Positions 60,243 through 64,000 of a stretch of 64,000 nt of DNA are shown in pieces (within the stretch, counting starts at the first letter, position 1; every line of letters begins with the position of its first letter). The position numbers were made by a program, and so were the translations under genes. The stretch spans positions 11,363-75,362 of the forward strand of contig JAEYRV010000062.1 in NCBI GenBank assembly GCA_023435305.1. The letters run 5' to 3'. The notes below the pieces were generated by a model, which did not search any database, was not told the DNA's origin, and saw only the letters and a program-made list of their open reading frames with translations. The DNA comes from Bacillota bacterium. Lineage in GTDB: Bacteria; Bacillota; Clostridia; Acetivibrionales; DTU013.

Positions 60243-62306
60243 ATGCCTAGGCAATACAGTTTGGAAAATACCAGAAACATTGGTATAATGGCTCATATAG
60301 ATGCTGGTAAGACAACTACGACAGAGCGTATTCTGTTTTATACAGGTAAGCTGCATAGAATGGGAGAAACTCATGAAGGCGCGGCAACAATGGACTGGAT
60401 GGAGCAGGAGCAGGAAAGAGGCATCACAATAACCTCTGCTGCAACTACAGCTCAGTGGAAGGGTACCAGGATCAACATCATAGATACGCCGGGGCACGTT
60501 GACTTCACGGTAGAGGTTGAAAGATCTCTGAGAGTTCTCGATGGTTCGGTAACACTTTTTTGTGCAAAGGGCGGGGTGGAACCTCAGTCTGAAACCGTTT
60601 GGAGACAGGCGGACAAGTACAACGTTCCCCGTATTGCATATGTCAATAAAATGGATATTATGGGCGCGGACTTTTTTAATTGCGTCCAGATGATGAAGGA
60701 CAGGCTCAAGGCAAACGCTGTTCCAATTCAGTTACCTATCGGCAAGGAAGATAGCTACAAAGGCATAGTCGACTTGGTGACATTGAAGGCCATATACTAC
60801 ACTGATGACCTTGGAACGGTATTGGACGAAGAACCAATACCGGAAGATATGGTTGATATCGTTGAAAAATATCGTAACATTTTAATCGAAGCTGTTGCTG
60901 AACAAGATGAGAACTTGATGAATAAATACCTCGAAGGCGAAGAGCTGACCGTGGATGAAATACGTGCGGGTATCAGAAAGGCAACTATTGCCGTTGATAT
61001 GATACCGGTAGCATGCGGTTCGTCCTACAGGAACAAAGGCGTTCAACAGCTGCTTGATGCAGTAATTGACTACATGCCTTCTCCGTTGGATGTACCTGCG
61101 ATCAGAGGAGTTTCTCCGGATGAAGAGACAGAACTGGAAAGACCTGCAGATGACAATGGACCGTTCTCTGCGCTGGCTTTCAAGATCATGGCTGATCCCT
61201 TTGTCGGAAAGCTCTGCTTTTTCAGAGTTTATTCAGGAAAGTTGAGTTCAGGGTCATATGTATTGAATTCTACAAAGAACAAGAGGGAAAGGGTGGGCAG
61301 GCTTCTTCAGATGCATGCCAATCACAGGGAGGACATAGATACTGTATACTCGGGAGATATAGCGGCAATAGTGGGCCTGAAGGATACAACCACAGGCGAT
61401 ACGCTCTGCAGCGAGGATTCTCCGATCATACTTGAATCCATGGAATTCCCGGAACCTGTTATTCATATAGCAGTAGAACCCAAGACCAAGGCAGGACAGG
61501 ATAAAATGTCCGCCGCTCTTGCAAAGCTTTCAGAGGAAGACCCGACTTTCAAGGCTCATACAGATCCGGAAACAGGGCAAACAATAATTTCCGGTATGGG
61601 AGAGCTGCATCTTGAAATCATCGTTGACAGAATGATGAGGGAATTCAAGGTTGAAGCAAACATTGGCCAGCCCCAGGTTGCATACAAGGAAACCATCAGG
61701 AAAGCCGTCAAGGCTGAAGGTAAATTTGTAAGGCAGTCAGGCGGCAGAGGCCAGTATGGTCATTGCGTAATTGAGTTGGAACCCCAGGAACCGGGAAGCG
61801 GTTATACATTTGTCAATAAGATCGTCGGAGGTGTTGTTCCCAAGGAGTACATCTCTCCGATCGACGAAGGTATACAGGATGCCATGCAGAATGGTATACT
61901 GGGCGGTTACCAGGTTCTTGACATCAAGGTTACTCTCGTAGACGGATCGTATCACGAGGTCGACTCATCCGAAATGGCATTCAAGATAGCCGGTTCGATG
62001 GCCTTCAAGGAAGGCTGCCGCAAAGCAGATCCGGTATTGCTTGAGCCTATAATGAGAGTTGACGTCGTTGTACCTGAAACGTACATGGGTGACGTTATAG
62101 GTGATCTCAATTCACGCCGCGGACGTATCGAGGGTATGGAGAACAGATCAGGCGCACAGGTGATCACTTCACACGTGCCGCTTGCGAACATGTTCGGATA
62201 TGCCACAGAGCTCCGTTCAAGGACACAGGGCAGAGGCGTGTTCACAATGCAGTTCAGCCACTACGAAGAGGTCCCCAGGAGCATACAGGAAGCAGTGCTC
62301 AAATAA
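60243..62306 (+). CDS. fusA: Elongation factor G
   Basis: A 687-aa translational GTPase. G motifs AHIDAGKTTTTERIL, the switch II DTPGHVDFTVEVERSL and NKMD are visible, with domains II-V following and the RGRIEGMENRSGAQVI domain V segment. ATG 60243 follows AAAGGAGG. Placement between rpsG and tuf is the classical str operon. Elsewhere in this region no second fusA copy is seen. Confidence 0.97.
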   Translation: MPRQYSLENTRNIGIMAHIDAGKTTTTERILFYTGKLHRMGETHEGAATMDWMEQEQERGITITSAATTAQWKGTRINIIDTPGHVDFTVEVERSLRVLDGSVTLFCAKGGVEPQSETVWRQADKYNVPRIAYVNKMDIMGADFFNCVQMMKDRLKANAVPIQLPIGKEDSYKGIVDLVTLKAIYYTDDLGTVLDEEPIPEDMVDIVEKYRNILIEAVAEQDENLMNKYLEGEELTVDEIRAGIRKATIAVDMIPVACGSSYRNKGVQQLLDAVIDYMPSPLDVPAIRGVSPDEETELERPADDNGPFSALAFKIMADPFVGKLCFFRVYSGKLSSGSYVLNSTKNKRERVGRLLQMHANHREDIDTVYSGDIAAIVGLKDTTTGDTLCSEDSPIILESMEFPEPVIHIAVEPKTKAGQDKMSAALAKLSEEDPTFKAHTDPETGQTIISGMGELHLEIIVDRMMREFKVEANIGQPQVAYKETIRKAVKAEGKFVRQSGGRGQYGHCVIELEPQEPGSGYTFVNKIVGGVVPKEYISPIDEGIQDAMQNGILGGYQVLDIKVTLVDGSYHEVDSSEMAFKIAGSMAFKEGCRKADPVLLEPIMRVDVVVPETYMGDVIGDLNSRRGRIEGMENRSGAQVITSHVPLANMFGYATELRSRTQGRGVFTMQFSHYEEVPRSIQEAVLK

Positions 62307-62426
62307 GAGCGGTCAATATGCTGCAGGATTACATCAAACAAGTTTGATACATTTTGCAGCATATGAAAATAAAAATTATCAATAAATCATTCAGTGTTCA
62401 ACTGAACAAGGGAGGAGAATTTTAAA

Positions 62427-63629
62427 ATGGGTAAGGCCAAATTTGAAAGAACAAAACCCCACGTTAACATTGGAACTATCGGTCACGTTGACCACGGCAA
62501 GACTTCATTGACAGCAGCTATAACAAAGGTATTGGGATTCTCGGGAAAGGCTAATTATACCGCGTACGATCAGATCGACAAGGCTCCTGAAGAAAAAGCA
62601 AGAGGAATCACGATCTCTACTGCACACGTTGAATATGAAACAGACAACAGGCATTATGCTCACGTTGACTGCCCCGGCCATGCTGACTATGTCAAGAACA
62701 TGATCACCGGTGCTGCTCAGATGGACGGCGCTATCCTCGTTGTTTCCGCAGCAGACGGCCCGATGCCCCAGACCAGGGAGCACATACTCCTTGCCCGTCA
62801 GGTTGGCGTTCCTTACATCGTAGTATTCCTTAACAAATGCGACATGGTTGATGACGAAGAACTCATCGAGCTCGTTGAAATGGAACTCAGGGAACTCCTC
62901 AGCTCCTATGAATTCGACGGTGACAATATTCCGATAGTAAGAGGATCCGCTCTGGTTGCTCTCGAAAGCACCTCCACTGATCCCAGTGCTCCTGAATATC
63001 AGCCGATTATCGCCCTCATGAAAGAAGTCGACAGCTATATTCCTTCACCTGAAAGACCGACTGACAAGCCTTTCATTATGCCTGTCGAGGACGTTTTCTC
63101 AATCACCGGCCGTGGTACAGTTGCTACGGGCAGAGTTGAAAGAGGTATGGTAAAGGTTGGAGAAGAAGTTGAAATAGTTGGTTTGATGGACGCTCCGAGA
63201 AAGACCGTCGTAACCGGTGTTGAAATGTTCAGGAAGCTCCTTGATCAGGCTGTTGCCGGCGACAACATCGGCTGCCTGCTCAGAGGTATCCAGAGAAATG
63301 AAGTTGAAAGAGGACAGGTTCTGGCTAAACCCGGATCCATCAAGCCCCACACTCATTTCAAGAGCCAGGTTTACGTTCTGACCAAGGAAGAAGGCGGAAG
63401 ACACACTCCTTTCTTCAATGGCTACAGACCCCAGTTCTATTTCAGAACTACCGACGTTACCGGTGTTGCTGAACTTCCTGCAGGTATTGAGATGTGCATG
63501 CCTGGTGACCATATCGAAATGGTTATCAAGCTCATCACTCCTATCGCTATGGAAGAGGGACTCAGGTTCGCTATCCGTGAAGGCGGCAGAACTGTTGGTT
63601 CCGGAACTGTTACAGGTATAATCGAATAA
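62427..63629 (+). CDS. tuf: Elongation factor Tu
   Basis: A 400-aa GTPase that delivers aminoacyl-tRNA. Motifs are GHVDHGKTSLTAAITKVL, DCPGHADYVKNMITGAAQMD and NKCDMVDDEEL, with GRGTVATGRVERGMVKVGEE in domain II. ATG 62427 follows GGGAGGA. It closes the str operon and is followed by a terminator. Codon use is strongly biased, as expected for one of the most abundant proteins. Confidence 0.98.
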   Translation: MGKAKFERTKPHVNIGTIGHVDHGKTSLTAAITKVLGFSGKANYTAYDQIDKAPEEKARGITISTAHVEYETDNRHYAHVDCPGHADYVKNMITGAAQMDGAILVVSAADGPMPQTREHILLARQVGVPYIVVFLNKCDMVDDEELIELVEMELRELLSSYEFDGDNIPIVRGSALVALESTSTDPSAPEYQPIIALMKEVDSYIPSPERPTDKPFIMPVEDVFSITGRGTVATGRVERGMVKVGEEVEIVGLMDAPRKTVVTGVEMFRKLLDQAVAGDNIGCLLRGIQRNEVERGQVLAKPGSIKPHTHFKSQVYVLTKEEGGRHTPFFNGYRPQFYFRTTDVTGVAELPAGIEMCMPGDHIEMVIKLITPIAMEEGLRFAIREGGRTVGSGTVTGIIE

Positions 63630-63640
63630 TTAAGACCTTG

Positions 63641-63680
63641 AGAGGACCGCTTTATGAAAATAAGGCGGTTCTTTTTGTTT
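63641..63680 (+). terminator. Intrinsic terminator after tuf
   Basis: AGGACCGCTTTA (63643-63654) pairs with TAAGGCGGTTCT (63661-63672) with two G-U pairs around a 6-nt loop, followed by TTTTT. Confidence 0.85.
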
Positions 63681-63746
63681 TATGAGAGGGCTCGGCGGGT
63701 AATAATAGGGTTGTATATTATTTGAAGATTCGGAGGAGATAAGGCA

Positions 63747-64000
63747 ATGATAGAGATAAAGAAGAATATATACTGGTGCGGCATAAAGGATTGGGAATTG
63801 CGTCATTTTCACGGGCATGAGCTATCGACGCACAGAGGGTCCAGCTATAATTCATATCTTATAAAAGATAAAAAAACCGTTCTGGTCGATACTGTCTGGT
63901 ATCCGTACAAGGAGGAATTTGTAAGGGCGCTTGACAAAGAAGTCGGCCTTGGTAATATCGATGCGATCGTGATCAATCATTCAGAACCGGACCACGCCGG
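63747..64000 (+). CDS. A-type flavoprotein / flavo-diiron protein, 3' end outside the window
   Basis: The ATG at 63747 follows CGGAGGAGA and opens a frame that runs to the end of the window (84 codons seen). It matches the N-terminus of flavo-diiron proteins (FprA/flavorubredoxin type): IYWCGIKDWELRHFHGHEL, then GSSYNSYLIKDKKTVLVDTV and INHSEPDHAG. The last is the H-x-E-x-D-H diiron-binding motif of the metallo-beta-lactamase-like domain. These enzymes reduce O2 to water or NO to N2O in anaerobes. Whether a rubredoxin domain is present cannot be seen. Confidence 0.9.
   Translation, partial: MIEIKKNIYWCGIKDWELRHFHGHELSTHRGSSYNSYLIKDKKTVLVDTVWYPYKEEFVRALDKEVGLGNIDAIVINHSEPDHA

Overview
The window reads as chromosomal DNA from an anaerobic, Gram-positive member of the Clostridia (Bacillota). 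Supporting signs are a his operon with a fused hisIE gene, a HrcA/CIRCE-controlled groESL operon, a HelD-type helicase, an S-layer (SLH) protein, CvpA, DUF5711 and CD3324-type genes, an L10 leader RNA ahead of rplJ, strong AGGAGG ribosome-binding sites with frequent TTG/GTG starts, and the start of an A-type flavoprotein gene (an oxygen/NO-detoxifying enzyme of anaerobes). No species name can be supported. No rRNA, tRNA, CRISPR array, prophage or intact transposase was seen.

Layout. 1-5517: the distal part of a histidine operon (hisC partial, hisB, purC, hisH, hisA, hisF, hisIE), with the purine gene purC inside it. 5604-7738: CIRCE-regulated groES-groEL and its terminator. 7826-8650: a lipoprotein. 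8710-17443: a mostly minus-strand accessory block. It holds an ABC-F ATPase behind a ~580-nt leader with a small ORF and a terminator/antiterminator pair, an AraC regulator, a secreted protein built of four tandem DJ-1 domains, and a marR-PNPOx-flavin reductase (truncated) operon. Inside this block, 14993-16305 is a plus-strand pair (nucleotidyltransferase-like, CD3324-like). 17740-31810: HelD helicase, a lipoprotein, a large SLH protein split by an apparent frameshift, a Cys-rich protein, a 3D-domain protein, a small membrane protein, MgtC-like protein and a Ca2+-type P-ATPase. 32045-33640: an orphan endonuclease-like gene and a repeat-rich gap. 33679-38203: a four-gene Gld-type ABC exporter operon. 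38289-41720: YkvI-like transporter, DUF5711 and CvpA. 42046-46925: ilvD and ilvB embedded in several families of local repeats. 46929-63680: the conserved transcription/translation block rpmG-secE-nusG-rplKAJL-rpoBC-L7Ae-rpsLG-fusA-tuf. 63747-end: the start of a flavo-diiron protein gene.

Genes that act together: HisH+HisF make imidazole glycerol phosphate and release AICAR, a purine intermediate, and purC in the same operon makes the direct precursor of AICAR's own precursor, so the arrangement joins two linked pathways. IlvB and IlvD are two of the branched-chain amino acid enzymes; no ilvN or ilvC is present here. The rpo/ribosomal block is the housekeeping core.

Most unusual items: the exact 175-residue, four-fold DJ-1 repeat protein; the candidate attenuator ahead of the ABC-F gene; a ~200-bp palindromic interspersed repeat found twice in opposite orientation (39411-39626 and 58383-58572); repeated copies of the last codons of ilvB downstream of that gene; and a 41-bp minisatellite before rpmG.
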